Source: SYFY01 sp041752315 (GTDB lineage: Bacteria; Pseudomonadota; Gammaproteobacteria; Pseudomonadales; Azotimanducaceae). From it: a stretch of DNA of 64,000 nt. A program made the position numbers and the translations under genes. The first letter of the stretch is position 1. The number at the start of each line of letters is the position of its first letter. The notes under the pieces were generated by a model, which saw nothing but the letters and a program-made list of their open reading frames with translations, had not been told where the DNA came from and ran no database searches. Shown here piece after piece: positions 51,487 through 60,410 of the stretch. The stretch lies in contig JBGSHJ010000067.1 of assembly GCA_041752315.1 (NCBI GenBank), positions 1 to 64,000 on the forward strand, given 5' to 3'.

Positions 51487-52321
51487 CCGGCTGCTTTCGT
51501 TGCTGCTGGCCACGTTGGCCGGCGGTGCGGCATTGATATTGTTGCTGGTGCTTGCCTTCCTCGTCCGGGAGGCGTGGCCGGTGCTGAGTGGAATCGGGTG
51601 GGTGCGGCTTGTTACCGACGACGGCTGGTATCCACTTGAAAACCGATTTGGACTGTTGCCCATGCTGTGGGCAACGCTGGCGGCAGGTGTCGCTGCCACG
51701 GTGCTCGCTGCAACCATCGGGCTTGCGAGCGCGATTTTCGCGCGCTTCTTTGCGCCACCGTCGGTCGCGAGGCTGTATCGGCCCATGCTGGCCTTATTGG
51801 CCGGAATTCCCTCTGTCGTGTATGGCTTATGGGGGCTGACAGTACTGGTGCCGTTGATTGCGCGTTGGCAGCCGCCAGGCGCGAGCCTGCTCGCCGCGAT
51901 CCTGATACTCGCGCTGATGATCCTGCCGACGGTGGCGTTGACCAGTTTATCGGCGCTGAACGCTGTTCCCGGTTCCTTGATGCGAGGCGCTGCTGCACTC
52001 GGCCTGACGCGTCGTGGCGTCGTCCTTGGTGTGGCAGTGCCGGCGGCGCGAGCCGGCATCCTTGGAGGCTTTCTTCTCGCTGCGGCGCGCGCGCTGGGCG
52101 AAACCATGGCAGTACTGATGGTGGCGGGCAACGTGGTGCAGAACCCCACCGGGTTGTTCGCGCCCGTTCGAGTACTCACAGCCAATATTGCGCTCGAAAT
52201 GGCATATGCCACCGGGGCACACCGCGCCGGGCTTTTCGCCAGCGGTTTGCTTTTGACCCTCGTGGTCGTGGTACTCGCCGGGCTTACGGCGCGCCTCGTC
52301 AGCAACACTGCGCATGTCTAG
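51467..52321 (+). CDS. pstC: PstC-like ABC transporter permease
   Basis: 284 aa from the TTG at 51467, chosen because it leaves a 20-bp overlap with pstS; a TTG at 51416 would overlap by 71 bp. About six membrane helices are seen, with the EAA-type loop ARALGETMAVLMVAGN and LALLAGIPSVVYGLWG. It pairs with the downstream PstA-like permease. The large periplasmic insertion of classical PstC is short here. Confidence 0.83.
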   Translation: MSRWRIDRLLSLLLATLAGGAALILLLVLAFLVREAWPVLSGIGWVRLVTDDGWYPLENRFGLLPMLWATLAAGVAATVLAATIGLASAIFARFFAPPSVARLYRPMLALLAGIPSVVYGLWGLTVLVPLIARWQPPGASLLAAILILALMILPTVALTSLSALNAVPGSLMRGAAALGLTRRGVVLGVAVPAARAGILGGFLLAAARALGETMAVLMVAGNVVQNPTGLFAPVRVLTANIALEMAYATGAHRAGLFASGLLLTLVVVVLAGLTARLVSNTAHV

Positions 52322-53156
52322 GGCGCTGCAAGACCGACTCTTCACCGGCGCAATCTGGTGCTGCGCAGCTCTGGTGATAGTCGCGTTCCTGTGGCTGCTT
52401 GGCGATCTGGCCTGGAAAGGCGTGGCGCATCTCTCCTGGTCGTTTCTCACCGACGAACCAGGCAATGCGGGACGATCAGGAGGAATTGGCCCGATATTGG
52501 TATCAACCGCGCTGATCCTCGGCGTGGCGTCCGTTGTGGCAATACCGCTGGGGCTGGGAGCAGCCATCTGGCTAGCAGAATACACGCGACGAGGCAGTCG
52601 TTTGGGACAAGGGGTTCGCCTGAGTCTCGATGTTTTGGCTGGCGTGCCATCCATCGTTTTCGGATTGTTCGGCAATGCCTTTTTCTCTGTCTTTTTGGGA
52701 CTGGGGTTCTCGATTCTGGCCGGGGGGCTGACCCTAGCCTGCATGATTCTTCCTGTCTTCATCCGCACCAGCGAGGTGGGTCTGACAGCCGTTGACAACG
52801 ACTGGCGCATGGGCTCGGCCGCGCTGGGTATGTCGCGCTCTACGGCTGTCGGACACATTCTGCTACCGGCAGCGGCACCAGAAATTGCGGCCGGTCTGAT
52901 GCTCGGCATCGGCCGCGCCACGGCAGAAACAGCCGCCTTGATTTTTACCAGCGGCTATGTCGACCGCATGCCCGAATCGCTTCTTGATTCCGGCCGTGCA
53001 CTTGCCGTGCATATCTACGATCTGTCGATGAACGTTGGCGGCGGCGACAGCGCCGCCTACGCGTCGGCGATGGTGCTGATTGCGTGGATTGTGGTGATCA
53101 ACGCGGCGGCGCACACGCTTGGCGCGCACTGGGCGAGTAGGAGTATCTCTGCATGA
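52314..53156 (+). CDS. pstA: PstA-like ABC transporter permease
   Basis: 280 aa with about six helices. AGVPSIVFGLFGNAFF and the EAA-loop GIGRATAETAALIFTSG are the PstA signatures. It overlaps pstC by 8 bp and pstB by 4 bp, so the transporter genes are translated as one unit. Confidence 0.87.
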   Translation: MSRALQDRLFTGAIWCCAALVIVAFLWLLGDLAWKGVAHLSWSFLTDEPGNAGRSGGIGPILVSTALILGVASVVAIPLGLGAAIWLAEYTRRGSRLGQGVRLSLDVLAGVPSIVFGLFGNAFFSVFLGLGFSILAGGLTLACMILPVFIRTSEVGLTAVDNDWRMGSAALGMSRSTAVGHILLPAAAPEIAAGLMLGIGRATAETAALIFTSGYVDRMPESLLDSGRALAVHIYDLSMNVGGGDSAAYASAMVLIAWIVVINAAAHTLGAHWASRSISA

Positions 53157-53998
53157 TTTACGGTTCAGGAGCTGTTTTGGCCTCGCCCTACACGCTGGGC
53201 GGTGTTCAATCCGGCCCGGCCTGCTGTTTGCCGGACCCGCATCTGCGTATCGAAAATTTGTCCGTTGCCTACGGCTCGACAACGGTGCTCGACGGAGTGT
53301 CACTCAACCTATACCGCGGTTGTATCACTGCGCTGATCGGTCCTTCGGGTTGTGGCAAGACCAGCTTTCTCTCAACACTCAACCGTTTGACTGATCTGGT
53401 GCCGGAAGCGCGTGTCAGTGGGCGTATCTGGATGGATACGATCGATGTGCTCGATCCAGGCTTGGAAGTGCAGGGGCTGCGTAGACGCATTGGCATGATT
53501 TTCCAGAAACCCAATCCGTTCCCGCTGTCGATCTACCGCAATCTGGAGTTGCCATTACGCGAGCACGGTGTGCGTGGTGGTGAAGTACGCTTCCGGAAAA
53601 TCGAAGCGGCATTGCGCGATGTCGGCCTATGGAATGAAGTACACGATCGGTTGGACAATCCGGCTATGGCACTATCCGGCGGACAGCAGCAGCGCCTGTG
53701 CATCGCCCGTGCGTTGGTGCTGGAGCCCGAAATACTGCTGATGGACGAACCCTGCAGTGCGCTTGATCCGATGTCCTCTGACGTGGTGGAAAAACTTATC
53801 CTGCGATTGCGTGGACGCTACACAGTGGTCATCGTGACCCACAATCTCGCGCAGGCGCGCCGCATTGCCAATTACGCTGCGTTTTTCTGGATGAAGGAGA
53901 GGGTCGGCAAGTTGGTGGAGTTCGGCCGTTGCCAGCCATTGTTTGAAACTCCCGTAAGTCCGCTGACCGCAGCGTATGTGTCTGGAGCGGCCGGCTAA
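53153..53998 (+). CDS. pstB: PstB-like ABC transporter ATPase
   Basis: 281 aa. Walker A is GPSGCGKTS (about 63-71), the signature LSGGQQQRLCIARAL and Walker B ILLMDEPCSALDP. The first 30 residues form an extension with a Cys-Cys pair (ACCLPD) before the ATPase core begins at LRIENLSVAYG. No phoU follows, unlike housekeeping pst operons. It powers the importer at the inner membrane. Confidence 0.9.
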   Translation: MIYGSGAVLASPYTLGGVQSGPACCLPDPHLRIENLSVAYGSTTVLDGVSLNLYRGCITALIGPSGCGKTSFLSTLNRLTDLVPEARVSGRIWMDTIDVLDPGLEVQGLRRRIGMIFQKPNPFPLSIYRNLELPLREHGVRGGEVRFRKIEAALRDVGLWNEVHDRLDNPAMALSGGQQQRLCIARALVLEPEILLMDEPCSALDPMSSDVVEKLILRLRGRYTVVIVTHNLAQARRIANYAAFFWMKERVGKLVEFGRCQPLFETPVSPLTAAYVSGAAG

Positions 53999-54090
53999 CT
54001 GACCCTGCGTTGATCCCACGTACGAAACGCTACACGAACTCGATCTTGAACTCTGCACGACCGGTGGACGTGAGCAATTAGTTGACTAGC

Positions 54091-54548
54091 TAAGGAAGCT
54101 CTGACCCTTCAGCGAAATTTCCTGCCTCCCGAGTAACAAGACCGTCAACTTCCAGTATTTTGCTTCGAATTCAGGTCGATCAGGCTTCTGACGTGTCTGG
54201 AAGGCGGAAAATGACGTCATTTCCCGATTTTCACGCGCAGCTCACCTATAAATGCTGGCGGCTTTGTCTCAGCTTCTTCTTCTTCGCCATGACGATGTTC
54301 ACCAACGCACAGCTCACGAAGAGGTGGTGGGCGTTCTTTCCCAGCCCCTTGTAGCGAACCTTGATGAACCCGAACTGCCGCTTCATCACCCGGAAGATGG
54401 TCTCCACCCGTGCCCGTACTTTTGATTTGGTCCGGTTGACCTGATCATCCCGATCGGTCAGTGGACGGTGGGCACTGCTGGGACGGTTCGTGAAGTACTT
54501 CGCCAGGGACGCCTTGTTGGCCAGCATCTGATGCTTGCCCTGATAGTG
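54091..54548 (-). mobile_element. Truncated IS5-family element (right end only)
   Basis: The outer end (TAAGGAAGCTCTGACCC on the + strand) and the following noncoding segment match the right end of the element at 58.2-59.4 kb. The transposase keeps only its last ~95 residues (54246-54548), which are almost identical to that copy from YQGK onward. The start and the left end are gone. It lies just outside merR with its outer end facing away from the mer genes. Confidence 0.78.
54246..54548 (-). pseudogene. C-terminal remnant of IS5-family transposase
   Basis: The frame contains RPLTDRDDQVNRTKSKVRAR and the RQFGFIKVRYKGLGKNAHH block with the final catalytic Glu in RARVETIFRV. The N-terminal two-thirds and the first two DDE acids are missing. 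Confidence 0.8.
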
Positions 54549-54707
54549 TAGCGCGACAATCCGCCGAGGTTCCTGCACCGGGCAGTGCCAAGGCCAGAGA
54601 AACGCTCACGAAGGCGCGACGTTCGCGCTGCAGTTCCATGGATTACACGCCCCGCGACGACCACGAGGACTGACAGGCTGCAACCGCCTGGCTGCTACAC
54701 GTGCAAT

Positions 54708-55118
54708 CTAAATTTCCAGTAAAGCTTCAATGATTGGGCACTTGGGCACATCCTCACCGGAACATTGCTTAGCGAGGTCCCGAAGCGTGCCCAGCATCCG
54801 TTGCAGGTCTTTGATCTTCTGCCGGATGCTAACCACGTGATCCTGGGCAATCTGCTGGACGTGCTCGCAGGAGACTTGCTCACGGTCCACAAGCGACAAT
54901 AGCTCGCGGATTTCTTCAAGTGTAAATCCCATCTCCCGGCAGCGGCGAATGAAGCAAAGCCGTTGCAAATGGATCTGTTCATAACTCCGGTGGCCGCCAG
55001 AATTTCGGTCCGGTTCCGGCATCAGCTGGATCTTCTCGTAATACCGAATGGTCTCGGCATTGACGCCACTGTGTTTGGCCAAAACTCCTCGCGTCAAATT
55101 TTCTCGGGCGACATTCAC
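54708..55118 (-). CDS. merR: Mercury-responsive regulator MerR
   Basis: 136 aa. The helix-turn-helix is at the N-terminus (VNAETIRYYEKIQLM) and a long dimerisation helix follows. The three mercury ligands are Cys84, Cys119 and Cys127, with spacing close to the classical MerR set. It represses merTPA without mercury and distorts the promoter to activate it when mercury binds. It diverges from merT with the operator between them. Confidence 0.92.
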   Translation of the reverse strand: MNVARENLTRGVLAKHSGVNAETIRYYEKIQLMPEPDRNSGGHRSYEQIHLQRLCFIRRCREMGFTLEEIRELLSLVDREQVSCEHVQQIAQDHVVSIRQKIKDLQRMLGTLRDLAKQCSGEDVPKCPIIEALLEI

Positions 55119-55125
55119 TTTTTCC

Positions 55126-55156
55126 TTGCACCTGTAGTCACTACAGGCCCTAAGGT
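55126..55156 (+). promoter_or_regulatory. mer operator/promoter (MerR-type, 19-bp spacer)
   Basis: TTGCAC (55126) and TAAGGT (55151) are separated by 19 bp, the overlong spacing that MerR untwists. The perfect dyad CCTGTAG-TCA-CTACAGG lies between and is the MerR binding site. Confidence 0.85.
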
Positions 55157-55205
55157 GGACTGAATAGTCAATTCGGGCAAGACGAAACTCAAGAGGAGTA
55201 TGAGG

Positions 55206-55598
55206 ATGAGTGAAAACTTCTCCATCACTGAAGCGAAGGATGCAGGCGATCGACCGGATCGCTCTGCCATCGCCGCCACAGGCGGCGTGATTGGTGCGAT
55301 CCTGGCCTCTTCCTGCTGCATTGTGCCGCTCGTGCTCGTGACGCTTGGCGCGAGTGGGGCATGGATCGGGAACCTGGCAGCGCTTGAACCGTACAAGCCG
55401 ATATTCGCACTCGTCACGATTGGCTTCCTTGGGTCTGGTTTCTGGCAGGTCTATCGCAAACCGAAGATTGCTTGCGAAGACGGCTCGTATTGCGCGACCC
55501 CGGCGTCAGGCTGGGTGACGAAAAGCGCCCTTTGGGTAGCCACAGTGTTGGTACTACTCGCACTCAGCATCGACTTTTGGGCACCCCTGTTCTACTAG
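55206..55598 (+). CDS. merT: Mercuric ion transporter MerT
   Basis: 130 aa from the ATG at 55206, 7 bp after AGAGGAG. Three membrane helices; the first holds the Cys37-Cys38 pair (ASSCCIVPL), and the cytoplasmic loop has Cys90 and Cys96 that pass mercury to MerA. It is the first gene of the mercury-resistance operon. Confidence 0.9.
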   Translation: MSENFSITEAKDAGDRPDRSAIAATGGVIGAILASSCCIVPLVLVTLGASGAWIGNLAALEPYKPIFALVTIGFLGSGFWQVYRKPKIACEDGSYCATPASGWVTKSALWVATVLVLLALSIDFWAPLFY

Positions 55599-55609
55599 GA
55601 GAATTTCAC

Positions 55610-55951
55610 ATGAACAAGTTCTGGATATCAGCCATTGCCGTTCTCGTCATAGGACTGACCGGCTTGGCGACCTTCGGTTCGAAAAACATCCAGGCGGATG
55701 TAACAGACGTAGCCGTCGCGAGCATTGGGGCTCAGACCCGCGTTTTCGCGATCGAAAACATGACCTGTCCGGCGTGTCCCTTCACTGTAAAAAAGGCCAT
55801 GGCGCGGGTTAAAGGCGTCAACGAAGTCACGGTCGATTTTGACGCCAAGACCGCGACCGCAATCTTTGATCCGGCGATCACCACAGTCGAGGACATCGCC
55901 AACGCGTCCACGGGCGTGGGCTATCCGGCCACTCCGATCGAAGGCGAATAA
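55610..55951 (+). CDS. merP: Periplasmic mercury-binding protein MerP
   Basis: 113 aa with a signal peptide and one heavy-metal-associated domain; Cys53 and Cys56 lie in NMTCPACPFTV. It captures Hg(II) in the periplasm and hands it to MerT. The N-terminal region before the domain is longer than in Tn501 MerP (about 45 residues). Confidence 0.9.
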   Translation: MNKFWISAIAVLVIGLTGLATFGSKNIQADVTDVAVASIGAQTRVFAIENMTCPACPFTVKKAMARVKGVNEVTVDFDAKTATAIFDPAITTVEDIANASTGVGYPATPIEGE

Positions 55952-55954
55952 CCC

Positions 55955-57400
55955 ATGAGTGAAGCAAAAGTACTCGATGATTGTTGCGATCAAGGACCAC
56001 TGACCGATCAGTTTGATGTCGCGGTCATTGGTGCGGGGTCGGCGGGTTTCTCCGCAGCCATCACAGCAGCAGAAAACGGTGCGCGCGTTGCGCTGATTGG
56101 CTACGGCACCATCGGCGGCACCTGCGTAAACGTCGGGTGTGTCCCGTCCAAAGCAATGATCAGGGCGGCAGAAGCCATTCACCATGCACGGCAGGCAAAC
56201 CGTTTCGACGGCGTTCAAGGCGCTGCTGAGTTGTACGATTGGAAGGCGCTCGTGGCTCAGAAACAAGCGTTGGTGGATGAGTTACGGCAGGACAAATACG
56301 TTCAGATGCTCGATGTGTACGACAAGATTTCCTACATCGAAGGGCAAGCCCGACTTGAGGCAGGCGGCGTCAACGTTGACGGCAGACACATTGCCGCCAG
56401 GAAGATCATTGTCGCGACGGGCGCCTCCCCATCGACACCCGATATCAAAGGCTTCGGTGACGTTCCGTATCTGACCAGTACCACGGCGCTCGAACTGGAT
56501 GCGCCACCAGCTTCGCTACTGGTGATCGGCGGTGGCTACATTGGCTGCGAGCTTGCGCAGCTATTCGCGCGGGTGGGCACAAAGGTGACGTTCGTCACCC
56601 GGTCACATCTGCTGTCCAGTGGCGAGCCAGAAATCAGCGCGGCGCTGACCCGATACTTTGCCGATGAGGGTCTTACGGTTCTCGACAACCTGGCCTACGA
56701 CCACATCGAAGCCACCGCGGACGGCGTGGCGCTGGCCATTCTCAAGGACGGTAAAGTGACGGTTGTTGAAGCCGCACAGGTGCTGGTCGCCACGGGGCGG
56801 CAACCCAATATCGAAGGTTTAGACCTTGCACTGATGGGGGTGAAGCTCAACGCACAAGGCGGCATCAGGATTGATGAGCAAATGCGCACCACACTCTCCG
56901 GCGTCTATGCTGCAGGTGACGTGACCGGGCAAGACCAGTTTGTCTACATGGCGGCCTACGGGGCGAAGCTCGCAGCGAAAAATGCTCTGGGTGATGACAG
57001 CAATCGCTACGACAATCGAGCGATGCCAGCGGTCGTTTTTACCGATCCTCAGGTCGCCACGGTCGGCTTGACAGAAGCGCAAGCGCGATCGCGGGGATTT
57101 GCCGTGAAAACGTCGGTGCTTGATCTCAAGCACGTACCCCGCGCCCTGGCCGCACGAGATACACGCGGCTTGATCAAGCTGGTGGCGGATGCGGATTCGG
57201 GCCAGCTACTGGGCGCACACATTCTCGCGCCAGAAGGTGCCGACAGCATCCAGAGCGCGACGATCGCGCTGAGTCAACGGATGACCTATACAGACTTGGC
57301 CGAAATGATTTTTCCGTACCTCACAACAGTTGAGGGTCTCAAACTGGCCGCGCAAACCTTCGACAAGGACGTGTCAAAATTGTCGTGTTGTGCGGGCTGA
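55955..57400 (+). CDS. merA: Mercuric reductase MerA without N-terminal metal-binding domain
   Basis: 481 aa flavoprotein. FAD loop GAGSAGFSAA, active disulfide Cys57/Cys62 (GGTCVNVGCVPSK), NADPH loop GGGYIGCELAQ and the C-terminal vicinal pair Cys478-Cys479 are present, so Hg(II) reduction to Hg(0) is expected. The NmerA domain is absent. A residual Cys-Cys at 10-11 could assist capture. Three bases separate it from merP. Confidence 0.93.
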   Translation: MSEAKVLDDCCDQGPLTDQFDVAVIGAGSAGFSAAITAAENGARVALIGYGTIGGTCVNVGCVPSKAMIRAAEAIHHARQANRFDGVQGAAELYDWKALVAQKQALVDELRQDKYVQMLDVYDKISYIEGQARLEAGGVNVDGRHIAARKIIVATGASPSTPDIKGFGDVPYLTSTTALELDAPPASLLVIGGGYIGCELAQLFARVGTKVTFVTRSHLLSSGEPEISAALTRYFADEGLTVLDNLAYDHIEATADGVALAILKDGKVTVVEAAQVLVATGRQPNIEGLDLALMGVKLNAQGGIRIDEQMRTTLSGVYAAGDVTGQDQFVYMAAYGAKLAAKNALGDDSNRYDNRAMPAVVFTDPQVATVGLTEAQARSRGFAVKTSVLDLKHVPRALAARDTRGLIKLVADADSGQLLGAHILAPEGADSIQSATIALSQRMTYTDLAEMIFPYLTTVEGLKLAAQTFDKDVSKLSCCAG

Positions 57401-57416
57401 GCAAGGAGACTTTGCA

Positions 57417-57953
57417 ATGAAGCAATCCGAGCCGTTGGAACTCGTGGACCCGGGCACGCTGGACAGACCCGGGCCGATCGGTCGCTTGGTTCGTTTGGTA
57501 GTCGGCATTGCGTGTTTGTATGCGCTTTGGGAAATCATCCGCTTTGCAAATGTGGCGAGCGCGCAACCGTTTTCAACGTTGGGGACGCGCATTACTTTGC
57601 TCTTCGCGCCACTTTGTCTCCTGAATTACGTTGTGAACATCGGCTTTGCCAAGAGCTGGGGGCATCGCCCTCTGCTCGCATCCCTGGTTACCTTGAGCGT
57701 TTTGGCTGGCATTGGGATTGTTATCACTGACAGTCCTGACAATCGATTTTTCGGCATTCCCCTGAATCTGTGGCTCGGCTACTTCTACGCTCATCTGGGT
57801 CTGTCCTTTGTCCTATCCGCCGTCATCGCAACACCAGGGTGTGAGATGCGGGCCATCCCTGAGCTGCTCGGACGCTTGCGCGGCAAACCGAGCGAGGAAC
57901 ACCGTTGCCCTGCCACGTTCATCTCCAGGATTGATGAATGGGAGCACAGCTGA
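57417..57953 (+). CDS. Four-helix membrane protein of the mer operon
   Basis: 178 aa from an ATG behind AAGGAG, 16 bp after merA. Four hydrophobic segments lie at about 25-45, 55-75, 83-103 and 113-135. Cysteines appear in the C-terminal soluble tail (ATPGCEMRA, HRCPATF). No known Mer protein matches, though the context and cysteines suggest a mercury-related role. It ends exactly where an IS3-family fragment begins. Confidence 0.62.
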   Translation: MKQSEPLELVDPGTLDRPGPIGRLVRLVVGIACLYALWEIIRFANVASAQPFSTLGTRITLLFAPLCLLNYVVNIGFAKSWGHRPLLASLVTLSVLAGIGIVITDSPDNRFFGIPLNLWLGYFYAHLGLSFVLSAVIATPGCEMRAIPELLGRLRGKPSEEHRCPATFISRIDEWEHS

Positions 57954-58105
57954 ACTCCCGGGACAACTCGGATGCGCTTCGACCAGCGTGGAACAGATCC
58001 ACGATCTGACTGCGAAATTCTGCCGGATACGGTGGTTTGGATTTTGGCATTTCGGACTCCTTCTCTTCTGAGAATCAGGTGTCCGTGAAAGTGGGTCAAG
58101 TCCAG
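57954..58105 (-). mobile_element. Fragment of an IS3-family element (end plus start of OrfA)
   Basis: On the minus strand the end sequence GACCCACTTTCACGGACA is followed by an ATG at 58050 and an OrfA N-terminus (PKSKPPYPAEFR), then a helix-turn-helix start. The frame is cut at 57954, directly after the stop of the membrane protein. Only about 32 codons survive. Confidence 0.68.
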
Positions 58106-58228
58106 TTCGTCAGCGGTGAGTGTGCCTACGGGCCGAGACTCCCACACTTGCAGATGTTGTACGCCTATTACCCAAAAACGTCACTATCAGCCTTAGCGAT
58201 TTCTGCATTCTGGCCGACTTCGCCAGCA

Positions 58229-59417
58229 AGGGTTGCTCTGATCTATTCCTGATTTGTAGGATACTGCTGAAGCGAAGGAACCAGCGAGGATTCGAGCGAT
58301 GCGGCAAGAGACGTTTGCAACTGAAACGTTCGAGAAGTACCGCAAGAAGGCTCGCAAAGAGCAGTTCCTCAGTGAGATGGAAGTCATCATTCCCTGGAAG
58401 AAGCTCACTGAAGCCATCGAGCCGTTCTATCCGAACCCTACCGGTGCAGGCCGCCGACCGGTCGGGATCGATCGCATGTTGCGGATCTACTTTCTGCAGC
58501 ACTGGTTCAACCCCTCCGATCCGGGGGCTGAAGAAGCACTGTACGACTCCCGTGCCTTCCGTTCGTTCGTCGGGATCGATCTCGGTCGCGAACCGGTGCC
58601 GGACGGAACGACGATCTGCAAGTTCCGTCACCTGATGGAGAAGCACAATCTGGGCGATCAACTGTTCCATCTGGTGAACACGTATCTGCAGGAGAACGGT
58701 CTGCACGTCGCCCGTGGCACGATTGTGGATGCCATCATCATGCGGCGAGCTCAACGAAGAACAAGGACAAGCAGCGCGATCCGGACATGCATCAGACGAA
58801 GAAGGGGAACCAGTGGTATTTCGGCATGAAGGCCCACATCGGCGTCGACAGCCAGACGAAGCTTATTCACAGCGTGGTAGCGACTGCCGCGAATGTGCGT
58901 GACTCCGTGATTCTGGGTGACCTATTGCATGGCTACGAGACTCGCGTGTGGGGTGACTCGGCCTATCAGGGCAAGCGTCAGACGCTGGCCGACAAGGCGC
59001 CTGGGGCAAAGGACTTCACGAACCGTCGCAGCAGTGCTCAACGGCCGCTTACCGATCGGGATGATCAGGTCAACCGGACGAAGTCGAAAGTACGGGCACG
59101 GGTCGAGCACATCTTCCGGGTGATGAAGCGGCAATTCGGGTTCATCAAGGTTCGCTACAAGGGGCTGGGAAAGAACGCCCACCACCTCTTCGTGAGCTGT
59201 GCGTTGGTGAACATCGTCATGGCGAAGAAGGCGCTGCTGAGACAGAGCCGCCAGCTATTACAGGTGAGCTGCGTGTGAAAATCGGGAAATGACGATGTTT
59301 CCCGCCGTCCAGACACATCAAAAGCCTGATCGGGCTGAAATCTCAAAAATTGCTGATGGTTGACGGTCTTGTTACTCGGGAAACAGGAGTTATCTCTGAA
59401 TGATCAGAGGCTCCCTA
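58229..59417 (+). mobile_element. IS5-family element with frameshifted transposase
   Basis: Imperfect terminal inverted repeats, AGGGTTGCTCTGATC at the left and AGGGAGCCTCTGATC (reverse complement of the right end), bound the element. The right end is homologous to the truncated copy at 54.1 kb. No target duplication was established. Confidence 0.75.
58299..59278 (+). pseudogene. IS5-family transposase broken by a -1 frameshift
   Basis: The first part (58299 to about 58745) gives an IS5 N-terminus with EPFYPNPTGAGRRP and IVDAII. The family sequence then continues in another frame as KNKDKQRDPDMHQTKKGN and runs to 59278. Loss of one base between 58735 and 58750 explains the break. Both halves are otherwise intact, so the event looks recent. 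Programmed frameshifting is less likely, because no slippery run is visible. Confidence 0.8.
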
Positions 59418-59620
59418 GAATCAATCGACCAGAATCGCACGTTGGACCGCTCCTTCTTCAAGCTTCAATCTTTAGTCTAAATTACTGACTTATGAGTAAA
59501 CGGTGGTCGAATCTGCGTCGTGTGACCTTGTAGATTCGGGACGGAGATAATTGCGAGCCACGTGTGGGAAATGCTCGAATGGTGTCGAGCCGTCTGAACT
59601 GAGCGCGTCGATATTGTGGT
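59418..59620. other. Short intergenic gap
   Basis: About 200 bp between the insertion element and the DoxX gene; nothing recognised. It marks the right boundary of the mer unit. Confidence 0.5.
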
Positions 59621-60244
59621 TCAAGTCGTTGTGTGCAACATTCGTCGTTTAAGCAAATCGTCGATGCTCGTGTACTTCCCCGCGCCAGTGAACAACAATG
59701 ACAGCAACATGACAAAGTACGTGGCGCCGAATTCGATGCCGTTATTCAGGACGGCCACCGATCCTTTGGCAGTCAGGTACTTGTAGTCGCCATGTTTGCG
59801 CAGAATCGCGACCATCTTTTCCTTGCGTTCCACGGCCTCGTCAACCCGTTCGTTGGCCAGCCAGCTTGACCCATCGGCAATGGCCAACCAACCGTTCTCC
59901 CAGTGAACCGTCGTCATGGCCACCAACATCGTGAGCGCGAGAGGAATGGCGAACCAGCGTACGGCGAAACCGACGACGAGTGCGAGCCCACCGACAAATT
60001 CAAATCCCGCTGCCAGAGCTGCCATCAGGTATGGGAAGGGCATGCCCAGACCCCAGTCTGGATTGCCGAACCAGGCCGCAGTGTTCTCGAATCCGATAAG
60101 CTTGGTCCATCCCGCCTGAATCATCACCATTGCGAGAAACAACCGAAGGAGCAATGGACCGATACCGGTGAACGGATCGAGCCCGCGCACAAATTTGTTG
60201 TGCAATGTACTGATCCAGATCAGCATCGAGGGGTTGGCTGGCAT
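59621..60244 (-). CDS. DoxX-family membrane protein (HvfX-like)
   Basis: 207 aa. Four membrane helices are interrupted by a roughly 50-residue soluble insert (WLAIADGSSWLANERVDEAV, then EKMVAILRKHGDY). The late NNGIEFGATYFVMLLSLLF resembles DoxX proteins found with copper-binding RiPP (HvfA/B/C) clusters. Those partner genes are absent here. It has its own ECF-type promoter about 40 bp upstream. Confidence 0.8.
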   Translation of the reverse strand: MPANPSMLIWISTLHNKFVRGLDPFTGIGPLLLRLFLAMVMIQAGWTKLIGFENTAAWFGNPDWGLGMPFPYLMAALAAGFEFVGGLALVVGFAVRWFAIPLALTMLVAMTTVHWENGWLAIADGSSWLANERVDEAVERKEKMVAILRKHGDYKYLTAKGSVAVLNNGIEFGATYFVMLLSLLFTGAGKYTSIDDLLKRRMLHTTT

Positions 60245-60284
60245 GACTTAGGGGCCTCTGTGATGATTTCGGTGTTGGCTTTGT

Positions 60285-60310
60285 GACGCGATTCTGGTCG
60301 TTTCGTTACA
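60285..60310 (-). promoter_or_regulatory. Putative ECF promoter of the DoxX gene
   Basis: On the minus strand TGTAAC (60310-60305) and CGTC (60288-60285) are 16 bp apart, 40 bp before the ATG at 60244. Spacing and -10 differ from the arsenic-island motif, so another ECF sigma factor is likely. Confidence 0.5.
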
Positions 60311-60410
60311 CGACTGACAGATGAGTGCGCAGCTGAAAACGCTTGGTCGGACAGACTGCTGCTGCTTTTCAGCAGGCTTTCGTCAGCCGCCTCTCCAGAG
60401 TTCGAGTTCG

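Noticed and set aside
38410..59620. Complete integrative element with integrase
   Set aside because: No tyrosine or serine recombinase and no matching att repeat was seen, so the region is described only as accessory DNA next to a tRNA.
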